In this document: positions 7,727-14,099 of the stretch, in pieces
Layout of the letters: every line of letters starts with the position of its first letter
Position numbering within the stretch: position 1 is the first letter of the stretch
Origin: Salipiger bermudensis HTCC2601
Lineage (GTDB): Bacteria; Pseudomonadota; Alphaproteobacteria; Rhodobacterales; Rhodobacteraceae
Assembly: GCF_000153725.1 (NCBI RefSeq)
Contig: NZ_DS022276.1
Coordinates: 3,138,660-3,198,000, forward strand
Length of the DNA: 59,341 nucleotides
Direction: 5' to 3'
Made by a program: the position numbers and the translations under genes
The notes under the pieces: model-generated
Seen by the model: the letters and a program-made list of their open reading frames with translations, nothing else
The model's database searches: none
What the model was told of the DNA's origin: nothing

Positions 7727-8017
7727 ATGAGCACCATTCGCGAGAAAGAGGAAGCGGCGCTGGTCGCCAAGCGCGGCGGCGATAACCGCCCGCTCGAGCA
7801 CATGAAGGCTGCATGGGACGGGCATAGGAGCGTGCGCGTTTCGGCGGGCGGGCGAGATCGCGGACTGGCCACGACCGCCTACAGCTACGCGCTGACCGAT
7901 GCCGAGAAGGTCGCAGCGGCGGCGCGGATCAGCGCGCTCTGGAACCTCGCCGCAGCGCGCGGGTGGAGCACCCACCAGATCAACCAGATGGTCGCTGCTG
8001 CGACCGAGTCCAACTGA
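7727..8017 (+). CDS. Orphan array gene, unknown
   Basis: A 96-residue helical protein with a Glu/Lys-rich N-terminus and an Ala-rich second half (EKVAAAARISALWNLAAARG). It is flanked by junction copies on both sides. No motif is recognised. Confidence 0.6.
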   Translation: MSTIREKEEAALVAKRGGDNRPLEHMKAAWDGHRSVRVSAGGRDRGLATTAYSYALTDAEKVAAAARISALWNLAAARGWSTHQINQMVAAATESN

Positions 8018-8033
8018 CCCCGGAGGCCCGTCG

Positions 8034-8228
8034 ATGACCGTCAGCGCCGAAACCGTCGAAGCCCTACACGCCGTCAAGGCGGCATGGGATCACTGCCAAT
8101 CGGTGTGCGAGCACCGCAACCCAGATCGCGATGATGAAGGCCAAGGCCGCATCTGTGAGCACGAAGAAAACACCAGCGGCATGGAATGGTGCGACCCCTC
8201 GCACTGCCCGCTGCTGGCCCTGTCCTAA
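8034..8228 (+). CDS. Orphan array gene, Cys/His-rich mini-protein
   Basis: A 64-residue protein with five cysteines and several histidines (CQSVCEHRN, RICEHEE, WCDPSHCPL), which could chelate zinc. Preceded by an exact junction copy. Function unknown. Confidence 0.6.
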   Translation: MTVSAETVEALHAVKAAWDHCQSVCEHRNPDRDDEGQGRICEHEENTSGMEWCDPSHCPLLALS

Positions 8229-8245
8229 AAACCCCGGAGGCACCG

Positions 8246-8512
8246 ATGCGAGTAAACGAAATCATCCCTGAGACGCGGAACGCCGCCGGTCAGCTTTTGG
8301 CGGGCACCGCAAAATTCGCGGACGGCAAAGAGTGGCGTTGGATTAGGGTCCACGGTGACGGCTCGTATTGCTTTGTAATCGACAGCGGCATCCCGAGCCA
8401 ATGGGGCCTCACAAACTACGGACGGACGGTGGCCTACCCGAAGCGAATAGAGGCGCTCAAAACGAAACTAGCGGAACTCGGGGAATTGGTCCCCGAGCCG
8501 CAATCCAACTAA
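8246..8512 (+). CDS. Orphan array gene, unknown
   Basis: An 88-residue soluble protein rich in aromatic residues in the middle (EWRWIRVHGDGSYCFV), ending in Gln-Ser-Asn at a junction copy. No family is recognised. Confidence 0.6.
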   Translation: MRVNEIIPETRNAAGQLLAGTAKFADGKEWRWIRVHGDGSYCFVIDSGIPSQWGLTNYGRTVAYPKRIEALKTKLAELGELVPEPQSN

Positions 8513-8525
8513 CCCCGGAGGCACT

Positions 8526-8759
8526 ATGACCGACGAACCCACCATCATAAAGCGGCGTATCGAGGCTTGCGCGATGCAGGCGCAGATGAACGCAAGAAAC
8601 CACGGCGGCGATAACGCGACCGCAGCCGCAGACCTGATGTGCGCCTTCGTCCTGATGGCCGTGAAGTCAGGTGGAGACCCAGAACGGGCGCGCGCCGCGA
8701 TGTGGGATCACGCGAAGGCTTGTGTGGCCGACTTCTGGCCTGACGCCAAGATCAACTGA
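8526..8759 (+). CDS. Orphan array gene, unknown
   Basis: A 77-residue helical protein (RIEACAMQAQMNARN...DLMCAFVLMAV). Its stop lies just before, not inside, the next junction copy. No family is recognised. Confidence 0.6.
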   Translation: MTDEPTIIKRRIEACAMQAQMNARNHGGDNATAAADLMCAFVLMAVKSGGDPERARAAMWDHAKACVADFWPDAKIN

Positions 8760-8782
8760 ATCCAACAATCCCCGGAGGCACC

Positions 8783-9190
8783 ATGCCAGCACCGAAACAA
8801 CCGTGCGATCATCAGAAGCAAGGCGACATGATCCTTGGTGTGTGGGTCTGCGGGCACTGCTGGGCAAAGGTCGGCGAACGCCCCCGGCGATACGTCATGG
8901 TTCCGTGCCACGAAGCGGGCGAAGGAAGGTCGGGCTACCGGCAAGAGCTGGTCTGGACAGCAGCGGCTGCCAAGGATGGCGACCTGCGAATGAACCGCTT
9001 CGTGCGCAGGATGGCCGACCGCTACATAGCGAGATGCCGCGACCTGACGCTGCACGACGCCCACGACTGCGCACTGGATTATCTGCGCAGCCTACAACTG
9101 CCGTTCGGCCATGAAGACCTTTCCGACCCCGAAGAACTGGCAGACGAAGACATGGAATACTGGGACGCCGACGAAGCAGCGTCCAACTGA
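8783..9190 (+). CDS. Orphan array gene, Cys/His small protein
   Basis: A 135-residue protein with an N-terminal Cys-His cluster (CDHQK, then VCGHCWAKVG) suggesting one zinc site and a very acidic C-terminus. It ends in Ala-Ser-Asn at a junction copy. Function unknown. Confidence 0.6.
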   Translation: MPAPKQPCDHQKQGDMILGVWVCGHCWAKVGERPRRYVMVPCHEAGEGRSGYRQELVWTAAAAKDGDLRMNRFVRRMADRYIARCRDLTLHDAHDCALDYLRSLQLPFGHEDLSDPEELADEDMEYWDADEAASN

Positions 9191-9203
9191 CCCCGAGGGC
9201 AGC

Positions 9204-9506
9204 ATGACCGACCCCTTCGCCACTGTAGTCCGCCTCATGTGGATTGATGACCTGATCGATGAGGAAGGTCAGATCCAGCGCAGCGACATCGCGCGAGCGT
9301 TTCGCATGTCGATCCAGCAGGCCAGCCACGACCTGCGCAGATACATGCAACTGAACCCACGCCGGATCGCCTACGATCCATCGCCGCGCTGTTACATACA
9401 GGGCGAAGGCTCGAAGCCTCTGTTCACACGCGGCCACCGCTGCGCCGCGGCCGACATAGTTTCTGCCGTGGCGGAACATTACCCAACCCAAGACAAGTCC
9501 AACTGA
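9204..9506 (+). CDS. Stand-alone HTH protein resembling WYL-regulator N-termini (copy 2)
   Basis: Duplicate of 7043-7345 with four visible substitutions (including QAF to RAF, QRAS to QQAS, VEG to GEG and TED to TQD). Its flanking junction sequence is duplicated with it, which points to recombination at the junctions as the way the copy arose. The two copies are separated by six unrelated array genes. Confidence 0.7.
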   Translation: MTDPFATVVRLMWIDDLIDEEGQIQRSDIARAFRMSIQQASHDLRRYMQLNPRRIAYDPSPRCYIQGEGSKPLFTRGHRCAAADIVSAVAEHYPTQDKSN

Positions 9507-9520
9507 CCCCCGGAGGCACC

Positions 9521-9718
9521 ATGGGCCTTGAAGAGTTTACGCGCCGGTTCACGGCAGAGGCCAAACGCCTGGCAGGTTTCGACACCTTCGATGACGGACA
9601 GTCCGTCGAGGATTACTGCAAGGGAGTCGCGGCAAGCTATCACGCAGACCCACTCTACCGCGAAGAAGGCCCCGAGGCGTGCGCCGAGAGCGACGTCTCA
9701 TATTGGGGCGAGGAATAG
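9521..9718 (+). CDS. Orphan array gene, unknown
   Basis: A 65-residue acidic protein (GLEEFTRRFTAEAKRLAGF) that stops at TAG directly before the next junction copy, so here the motif is wholly non-coding. No family is recognised. Confidence 0.6.
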   Translation: MGLEEFTRRFTAEAKRLAGFDTFDDGQSVEDYCKGVAASYHADPLYREEGPEACAESDVSYWGEE

Positions 9719-9742
9719 TCCAACTGACCCCCCGGAGGCCAT

Positions 9743-9952
9743 ATGATCCCCAGAAGCGTGAGAAAGAAGCTGCCAAAGGCAAAGCTGATCTCGATTGAGA
9801 TGGGCGGTTACAACCGGCAGCCATATTGGGCCAAATTCCGAGGCGCCAACTTCATACGTTGGCAACTTTGGAATGTATGCGTAACGCACCGCGCCCCATG
9901 GGTCGAACGATCAGCGCGCCAGATCCACCCCCACCTTTTCAAGTCCAACTGA
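9743..9952 (+). CDS. Orphan array gene, basic small protein
   Basis: A 69-residue basic, Trp-rich protein with GGAGG from the junction ahead of its ATG and Lys-Ser-Asn at its end. It might bind nucleic acid; no motif is visible. Confidence 0.6.
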   Translation: MIPRSVRKKLPKAKLISIEMGGYNRQPYWAKFRGANFIRWQLWNVCVTHRAPWVERSARQIHPHLFKSN

Positions 9953-9965
9953 ACCGGAGGCCCAG

Positions 9966-10295
9966 ATGCAACTACGCGAGACGATGAGAGCGCGCCACGC
10001 GCCCGACGTTTACTCCGGCCCGAACTGCGACCAGCACGAACCGCGCTGGATCGGTTCGGACGAGGGAGACATGGACGGTGAGGGCCCCGTCGGCACCGAA
10101 GGGACATTGATGCTGGCGGCGCGGACCTTCCCGCCTGGGACGGTGGTCACCGTCTTGCTTCCCGAATGCCCACACTGCCATGAGACGCCGCACGATATGG
10201 GCGACCTACCAGACGGCAAAGGCGGCTGGTTCACAAAGTGGTCTTGCGGGTGCGACTTCAACTGGCACGACTGGGCGACCAACGAATTCTCCTAA
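9966..10295 (+). CDS. Orphan array gene, zinc-ribbon-like
   Basis: A 109-residue protein whose C-terminal half has CPHCHE and, 32 residues on, CGCDFNWH, compatible with a zinc ribbon. Last gene of the array; a junction remnant follows its stop, then the terminator. Confidence 0.65.
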   Translation: MQLRETMRARHAPDVYSGPNCDQHEPRWIGSDEGDMDGEGPVGTEGTLMLAARTFPPGTVVTVLLPECPHCHETPHDMGDLPDGKGGWFTKWSCGCDFNWHDWATNEFS

Positions 10296-10329
10296 GTCCA
10301 ACAATCCCGGCGGATCCCCGGAAACCAGA

Positions 10330-10364
10330 AAGCCGCGCCTGACTATCGCCAGGCGCGGCTTTGT
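10330..10364. terminator. Bidirectional terminator between convergent operons
   Basis: An 11-pair stem AGCCGCGCCTG/CAGGCGCGGCT with an eight-base loop, T-rich on the right and A-rich on the left, so it can act on both strands. It separates the rightward small-gene array from the leftward XRE operon. Confidence 0.8.
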
Positions 10365-10397
10365 CATGTCTGGCGATCGCCGCCGGGCGACGGCCGC

Positions 10398-10829
10398 TCA
10401 CTTGACATGATAGATGATCCGCTCGGCCACTGGCGCGCCGGTCACCGGGTGGCGGCCGATCGTGTGGATCTCGCGGGTCGGGCCGTTCGAGAGATCCTCG
10501 AAATCCTGCCAGACGCTCGGCAACGCGCGCTCGCTGGTTTCGACATATCCCGGCAAGGTGCCCGCCTCCTGGGTGAAGTTGCGCTCGATCACGTCGAGCG
10601 GGTCCTCGGGATCCCCGGGCCAGTCGGCCGGGTGGTAGCCCTGCAGGTAGGCCTCGATCAGCCGCACCATGCGCGGCGCGGGCTTGCGGAACGTGCTGGC
10701 GCCGGGGTCCATTTCCATCCGGCGCACGGTCTGCCCGTCCGTTTCTAGCAGCCTCCCAAGCTCGGCCTGGGTGAGCCCGAGCAGCTCGCGCGCCTCGCGG
10801 ATCTCGGCGGGGGTCATCGTCTTGGACAT
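10398..10829 (-). CDS. XRE-type helix-turn-helix protein
   Basis: A 143-residue protein. Residues about 5-60 are an XRE domain (TPAEIREARELLGLTQAELG, then DGQTVRRME). The C-terminal half (EDLSNGPTREIHTIGRHP) resembles no known enzyme. Last gene of a three-gene leftward operon transcribed from about 11620. It is distinct from the presumed main repressor at 16060 and could be a secondary regulator. Confidence 0.75.
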   Translation of the reverse strand: MSKTMTPAEIREARELLGLTQAELGRLLETDGQTVRRMEMDPGASTFRKPAPRMVRLIEAYLQGYHPADWPGDPEDPLDVIERNFTQEAGTLPGYVETSERALPSVWQDFEDLSNGPTREIHTIGRHPVTGAPVAERIIYHVK

Positions 10830-10857
10830 GGGTCAATTCCTTCTGTGTGGGGGTGAT

Positions 10858-10877
10858 GCCCGGCCCTCGAGCCGGGC
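10858..10877 (-). other. Intercistronic hairpin (copy 1 of 3)
   Basis: GCCCGGC/GCCGGGC stem within a conserved spacer that runs from the upstream gene's TGACCA to a CACAGRA-type ribosome site. Equivalent spacers occur at 11184-11201 and 12431-12450. It lacks a T-run, so mRNA stabilisation or attenuation is more likely than termination. Confidence 0.5.
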
Positions 10878-10884
10878 GCACTGG

Positions 10885-11154
10885 TCAGGCGGCCGGCGCC
10901 GCCGCGTGATCGATGGGGATCCTGGTCAGGCGGTGGCCGAGGAAGGCGCGGGCCATGTCGCCCAAGGTGCGCGACGTGGCAAAGGTCCCGGCCTCTGCAG
11001 CGGCGTTCCATTCGTTCGCGAGCCCTGCAGGCCAGGCTGCGAAATCAGATCCGAGGCTGCCGCCGATGGCGAGTTCGATCGCAATCGCCTGTTGAATGTT
11101 GGTTGCGTCGCCGGCGCTGCGGGTGAGGTCGAGTTGATAGGTGGTCGCGGTCAT
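10885..11154 (-). CDS. Small phage protein, unknown
   Basis: An 89-residue protein rich in Ala and Ile (NIQQAIAIELAIGGSLGSDF), preceded by ACACAGGA and followed by the hairpin spacer. No motif is recognised. Middle gene of the leftward operon. Confidence 0.65.
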   Translation of the reverse strand: MTATTYQLDLTRSAGDATNIQQAIAIELAIGGSLGSDFAAWPAGLANEWNAAAEAGTFATSRTLGDMARAFLGHRLTRIPIDHAAAPAA

Positions 11155-11183
11155 GGTCTGAGATCCTGTGTTTGAGGGGTGAC

Positions 11184-11201
11184 GCCCGGCCTAGGCCGGG
11201 C
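11184..11201 (-). other. Intercistronic hairpin (copy 2 of 3)
   Basis: The 18-bp perfect palindrome GCCCGGCCTAGGCCGGGC between two leftward genes, in the same spacer context as copies 1 and 3 (TGACCA before it, CAAACACAGGA after it on the transcribed strand). Confidence 0.55.
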
Positions 11202-11208
11202 GCGCTGG

Positions 11209-11574
11209 TCAGGCGACGCGGCGGGCGCGGTAGGCGGCGAAGTCGATCACGTTGCTGGCCTCGGGCGCCTGGGCCGTCGCGGTGGCGTCCTGGACCTCCT
11301 GGCGGGCCGCCTGGGCGGCGTTTGCCTCGGCCCAGGTGTCGCGCGGGGCTTCCTCCTCGAGGAAGCGATCGGCGCCGATGATCGCGCACATGCTGTAACG
11401 GCCGTGCGGGGCGACCTGCTCTACGCCCTGGTAGAGGCTGATCCGCAGGCGCTTGCCCTCGGTGGTGACGATGGTCTTGGCGGTGCGGCGCTCGACGGTG
11501 ATCTGAAAGATCGTGTCATGGTCGCAGATGCTGCGGGTCCAGTAGGTCTTGCCGGCTTCGAATGCGGTGGTCAT
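11209..11574 (-). CDS. Small phage protein, unknown
   Basis: A 121-residue protein with a beta-rich N-terminal half (AGKTYWTRSICDHDTIFQIT) and a helical C-terminus ending in a basic tail. First gene after the 11651 promoter; AGGAGA precedes the ATG at 11574. Its start and leader closely resemble those of the gene at 12457. No family is recognised. Confidence 0.7.
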   Translation of the reverse strand: MTTAFEAGKTYWTRSICDHDTIFQITVERRTAKTIVTTEGKRLRISLYQGVEQVAPHGRYSMCAIIGADRFLEEEAPRDTWAEANAAQAARQEVQDATATAQAPEASNVIDFAAYRARRVA

Positions 11575-11651
11575 CGTGCTGTCTCCTGATGTTGAGCGGG
11601 GCGCCGTGCCCCTGCACAAATAGATATAGGGGCTATCGCCCCCACTGTAAA
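11572..11651 (-). repeat. 80-bp promoter-leader module, copy A
   Basis: From the start codon to the -35 box this is nearly identical to 12697-12776, with six differences I can count over 80 bases. It includes the ribosome site, the leader, the -10 and -35 boxes and a G/C-rich inverted repeat. Two separate leftward operons thus use one duplicated control module. Confidence 0.8.
11623..11651 (-). promoter_or_regulatory. Leftward sigma-70-type promoter (copy A)
   Basis: On the minus strand TTTACA, a 17-base spacer, and TATATC. Operator copy 2 lies eight bases upstream of the -35 box. Confidence 0.65.
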
Positions 11652-11659
11652 GGGGCGCA

Positions 11660-11675
11660 GCACATTTTTTTGTGC
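11660..11675. promoter_or_regulatory. Operator copy 2 (GCACRNNNNNNYGTGC)
   Basis: GCACATTTTTTTGTGC, just upstream of the -35 box of the leftward promoter at 11651. A site there could serve activation, repression by looping, or the end of the neighbouring methylase gene, which stops at 11683. Confidence 0.6.
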
Positions 11676-11682
11676 ATCTTGG

Positions 11683-12408
11683 TCAAGCCGCGCGGTGCGC
11701 ATAGGCCGCGGCCGCGTGGTCGCCCCATTGCTGCGCCATGGCCTCCGCGATGCCGGGGAAAAACTTCGATCGAATTTTCCACCGGTCTTTTCCCGGCGAT
11801 GCGAGGTGGATCTCGGCGCGCGCGGTGCTGCCGTCGAGTGTGCCGGTGCGGGTCAGCGCCGGCAGGCCGCGCTTCCAGAAACAGATCCGCTTGCGCACGT
11901 TGTCGGGCCCGGCCTCCTCGGTGCCGAATTGCCAGGGCTGATAGCTCGAGCGGCGCTTGGCCTCGTCCTCGAAGTTCGAGATCAGCGCCTTCGCGTGCCG
12001 ATGCATCACCGGGTTTTCGATCGCGATATTCGGGATGTCGGCATTCCAGCACGCATCGAACAGTGCCGCGCCGTCCTCGAGCTTGCGCCATGTGAGGGCG
12101 AGCTTTTCCTTTTCGGACATATGGGGCCAGTCTGCCGCCTCCTGCGGGGTGAGATCCGCAATCGGGTTCTTGGCCGGCTTGTCGAGCCAGCGCACGCCGG
12201 AATTGCAAAGGCGGGTGCAGGGCGGGTGCATCACCGCCATGAGGTCCCAATTGTCCATCTTCATGACGCTGCGCACGTCATCCTGAATATGCCGGTTCGA
12301 CCCGTCATCGCTCGGCAGGATGTCGCAGGACCAGGTGTCGTGCCCTGCAGCGAGGAAGGCGTTGCGGACAACGCCGGAGGTTTCGCATCCGATCAAGATC
12401 TTTGCCAT
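11683..12408 (-). CDS. DNA cytosine-5 methyltransferase-like phage protein
   Basis: A 241-residue protein with reduced versions of C5-methylase motifs: GCETSG (residues 7-12) in the SAM-loop position, HPPCT (61-65) in the place of the catalytic PCQ loop, and ENP (131-133) for ENV. There is no obvious target-recognition domain, so specificity or even activity is uncertain. It is the second gene after the 12776 promoter, following the hairpin spacer. Similar short proteins occur widely in phages; the role may be DNA protection or base modification. Confidence 0.65.
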   Translation of the reverse strand: MAKILIGCETSGVVRNAFLAAGHDTWSCDILPSDDGSNRHIQDDVRSVMKMDNWDLMAVMHPPCTRLCNSGVRWLDKPAKNPIADLTPQEAADWPHMSEKEKLALTWRKLEDGAALFDACWNADIPNIAIENPVMHRHAKALISNFEDEAKRRSSYQPWQFGTEEAGPDNVRKRICFWKRGLPALTRTGTLDGSTARAEIHLASPGKDRWKIRSKFFPGIAEAMAQQWGDHAAAAYAHRAA

Positions 12409-12430
12409 GGTGTTCGGGTCCTGTGTTTGG

Positions 12431-12450
12431 GGCCCGGCTTGCGCCGGGCC
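12431..12450 (-). other. Intercistronic hairpin (copy 3 of 3)
   Basis: GGCCCGGC/GCCGGGCC with a four-base loop between the 80-residue gene and the methylase-like gene, in the same TGACCA...CAAACACAGGA spacer as the other two copies. Confidence 0.55.
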
Positions 12451-12456
12451 GATTGG

Positions 12457-12699
12457 TCAGATTGCGAGGGCTTGGGCGAGGTGATCGAGGAAAGGCTCGA
12501 TCGGTGCGGCGGCGAAATCGAGCCGCACGATCGTCGCGCGGAGCTGGCGCTGTTCGCTCGCGGGTGCGGATTTCATCGCCTCGATCACGATCTCGGCCGG
12601 CATGAAGTTGGTGCCAGAGGGGCCCTCGACTTCGATCAGGCGCTCGAGGTCGAGGCCTTTTTCTGCGGCAAACGTGTCGATCCAGGTCGAAAAGGTCAT
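12457..12699 (-). CDS. Small phage protein, unknown
   Basis: An 80-residue helical protein (MTFSTWIDTFAAEKGLDLER). ATG 12699 follows the AGGAGA site of promoter-leader module B. The first three residues and leader match the gene at 11209, but the remainder does not. It leads the operon containing the methylase-like gene. Confidence 0.65.
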   Translation of the reverse strand: MTFSTWIDTFAAEKGLDLERLIEVEGPSGTNFMPAEIVIEAMKSAPASEQRQLRATIVRLDFAAAPIEPFLDHLAQALAI

Positions 12700-12776
12700 C
12701 GTGGTCTCTCCTGATGTTGAGCGGGGCGCCGTGCCCCTGTGCAAATAGATATAGGGGCAGTCGCCCCCACTGTAAA
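12697..12776 (-). repeat. 80-bp promoter-leader module, copy B
   Basis: Duplicate of 11572-11651. The substitutions cluster in the first bases after the start codon, in the GCAC/GTGC triplet of the leader and at the tip of the G/C inverted repeat. Confidence 0.8.
12748..12776 (-). promoter_or_regulatory. Leftward sigma-70-type promoter (copy B)
   Basis: TTTACA, 17-base spacer, TATATC on the minus strand, identical to copy A. Operator copy 3 lies eight bases upstream. Confidence 0.65.
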
Positions 12777-12784
12777 CACCTAAT

Positions 12785-12800
12785 GCACGTTTTTCTGTGC
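12785..12800. promoter_or_regulatory. Operator copy 3 (GCACRNNNNNNYGTGC)
   Basis: GCACGTTTTTCTGTGC lies between the leftward promoter at 12776 and the rightward gene starting at 12870, and could control both directions. Confidence 0.6.
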
Positions 12801-12869
12801 TTTGCCGTTTACGGCTCGCGTTCGGCTCGCCTACTGTCTGTCTCGCGCAGATCCTCAGGAGGCCGAGAC

Positions 12870-13220
12870 ATGAACAGATCCCCGAAACGACCGACCCCGA
12901 GCCCTGCCGCGATCGCGGCCCGGGCGGAGGCTCACTGGCTCTTGCCGCCGCTCGTCGACACGGTGAAAAAGCCCGATCTCGAGGCCATGCTCGCGCGGAT
13001 CCCGGCGAAGTATTCCGACCCGGCTGCCGCGCCGGCCACCAAGGCCCAGCTGCGCGCCGAGATCCTCGCCGCCCGTGAGCGCTACTGGCAGGACAAGGCT
13101 GACGCAAAGCCCGTGCGCCCTGCTCGCCAGGGGCGCCGGGCGCCGGTCGAGAGCCTTTGCGAGATCCCGGCGCACGAGGTCAACGCCTGGCTGCGCGAGA
13201 GCCTCGGAGGCAAGCTGTGA
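12870..13220 (+). CDS. Small basic phage protein, unknown
   Basis: A 116-residue Arg/Ala-rich protein with AGGAGG ahead of ATG 12870. The C-terminal stretch (SLCEIPAHEVNAWLRESLGG) looks helical. First gene of a rightward trio ending in an adenine methylase, all overlapping by a few bases. Confidence 0.65.
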   Translation: MNRSPKRPTPSPAAIAARAEAHWLLPPLVDTVKKPDLEAMLARIPAKYSDPAAAPATKAQLRAEILAARERYWQDKADAKPVRPARQGRRAPVESLCEIPAHEVNAWLRESLGGKL

Positions 13221-13417
13221 TCGCGCGGCGCGACGGGGGCGAGATCCTCCTCGAGGGCGAGGCCTATCGCAGCCGCTTCCCGATCGGCGACCTGGGCGCC
13301 TGGATTGATTTCTATCGCGAGATGTCGGGCCGGATGCGCGGCCGGTATGCGCATCACTATGCGCCAACCCTCGAGGCGCTCGAAGCGGTCGAGGCCGAGA
13401 TCTCCGCCGATGGCTGA
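13217..13417 (+). CDS. Small phage protein, unknown (GTG start)
   Basis: A 66-residue protein whose GTG start overlaps the preceding stop (GTGA). It shows a central FPIGDLGAWIDFYREM segment. The methylase starts inside its last codons, so it is translated as part of a coupled unit. No family is recognised. Confidence 0.55.
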   Translation: MIARRDGGEILLEGEAYRSRFPIGDLGAWIDFYREMSGRMRGRYAHHYAPTLEALEAVEAEISADG

Positions 13418-14099
13418 CCTGTTCGACGGTATGGCCGCCCCGAGCCCTCTCCCGATCGCGCAGGATTTCTCGGATCTGCGGGCGATGCGTCCTGCCGGCG
13501 GGTTCGGTTTGATCATGGTAGACCCGCCCTGGCGTTTCATCACCCGCTCGAGCGCCGGCGAGGCAAAGGCGCCCCAGGCGCATTACTCCTGCATGGATCT
13601 CGACGCGATCGCGCGCATGCCGGTGGGCGAGATCGCCGCGCGCGATTGCCTGCTCTGGCTCTGGGCGATCAACCCCATGCTTCCCCAGGCGCTCGAGGTG
13701 CTGGGCGCCTGGGGCTTCACCTTCAAGACCGCCGGGACCTGGGTCAAACGCACCAAACACGGGCGCGACGCTTTCGGCACCGGCTATCTGCTGCGCAGCT
13801 CGAACGAGCCGTTCCTGCTCGGCACTCGAGGGGCGCCAAAGGTCACGCGGTCGACGCGGTCAACGGTCGCCAGCTATGCCGGCGCGGCTCAGACGGTCGA
13901 GGAGGTGGGGAAAACCGCGATCACGATCGAGGCGGAGCTGCGAGAGCACTCAAGGAAGCCGGAGGAGGCCTATTCGGCGGCCGAGGCCCTGATGCCCCAG
14001 GCGCGGCGGATCGAGGTTTTCTCGCGCAGCTCGCGGCCGGGCTGGTCAACCTGGGGCGACGAGGCGGGAAAGTTTGACGCGGGCGGTGCCGTCACTTGA
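13410..14099 (+). CDS. MT-A70 family DNA adenine N6-methyltransferase
   Basis: A 229-residue enzyme with the catalytic DPPW motif (residues 38-41) and the MT-A70 features CLLWLWAINPMLPQALEVL and SNEPFLLGTRG that follow it. It transfers methyl groups from SAM to adenine N6 in DNA. No partner restriction endonuclease is encoded beside it, so it is a solitary phage methylase, likely for protection against host restriction or for gene control. Its last eight bases overlap the convergent integrase gene. Confidence 0.88.
   Translation: MADLFDGMAAPSPLPIAQDFSDLRAMRPAGGFGLIMVDPPWRFITRSSAGEAKAPQAHYSCMDLDAIARMPVGEIAARDCLLWLWAINPMLPQALEVLGAWGFTFKTAGTWVKRTKHGRDAFGTGYLLRSSNEPFLLGTRGAPKVTRSTRSTVASYAGAAQTVEEVGKTAITIEAELREHSRKPEEAYSAAEALMPQARRIEVFSRSSRPGWSTWGDEAGKFDAGGAVT

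Larger units (their letters stand above)
6317..10312 (+). repeat. Family of 20-bp gene-junction sequences (about 14 dispersed copies)
   Basis: Consensus GTCCAACTGACCCCGGAGGC. Exact copies begin at 6317 and 8008. Close variants begin at 7336, 7704, 8222, 8503, 8758, 9181, 9497, 9718, 9943, 10296 and 7019, with a degenerate one near 6587. Each spans the end of one small gene, its stop codon and the ribosome site of the next, so many products end in Ser-Asn. At 9718, 8758 and 10296 the upstream stop codon lies before the motif, so the conservation is at the DNA or RNA level and not a protein tail. GGAGG inside it is the Shine-Dalgarno. Confidence 0.85.

Noticed and set aside
6317-10312. Junction repeats considered as a CRISPR or integron array
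   Set aside because: The spacers are translated genes of 190-400 bp, there is no leader or cas gene, and the junction lacks integron attC-type inverted cores; there is no integron integrase.
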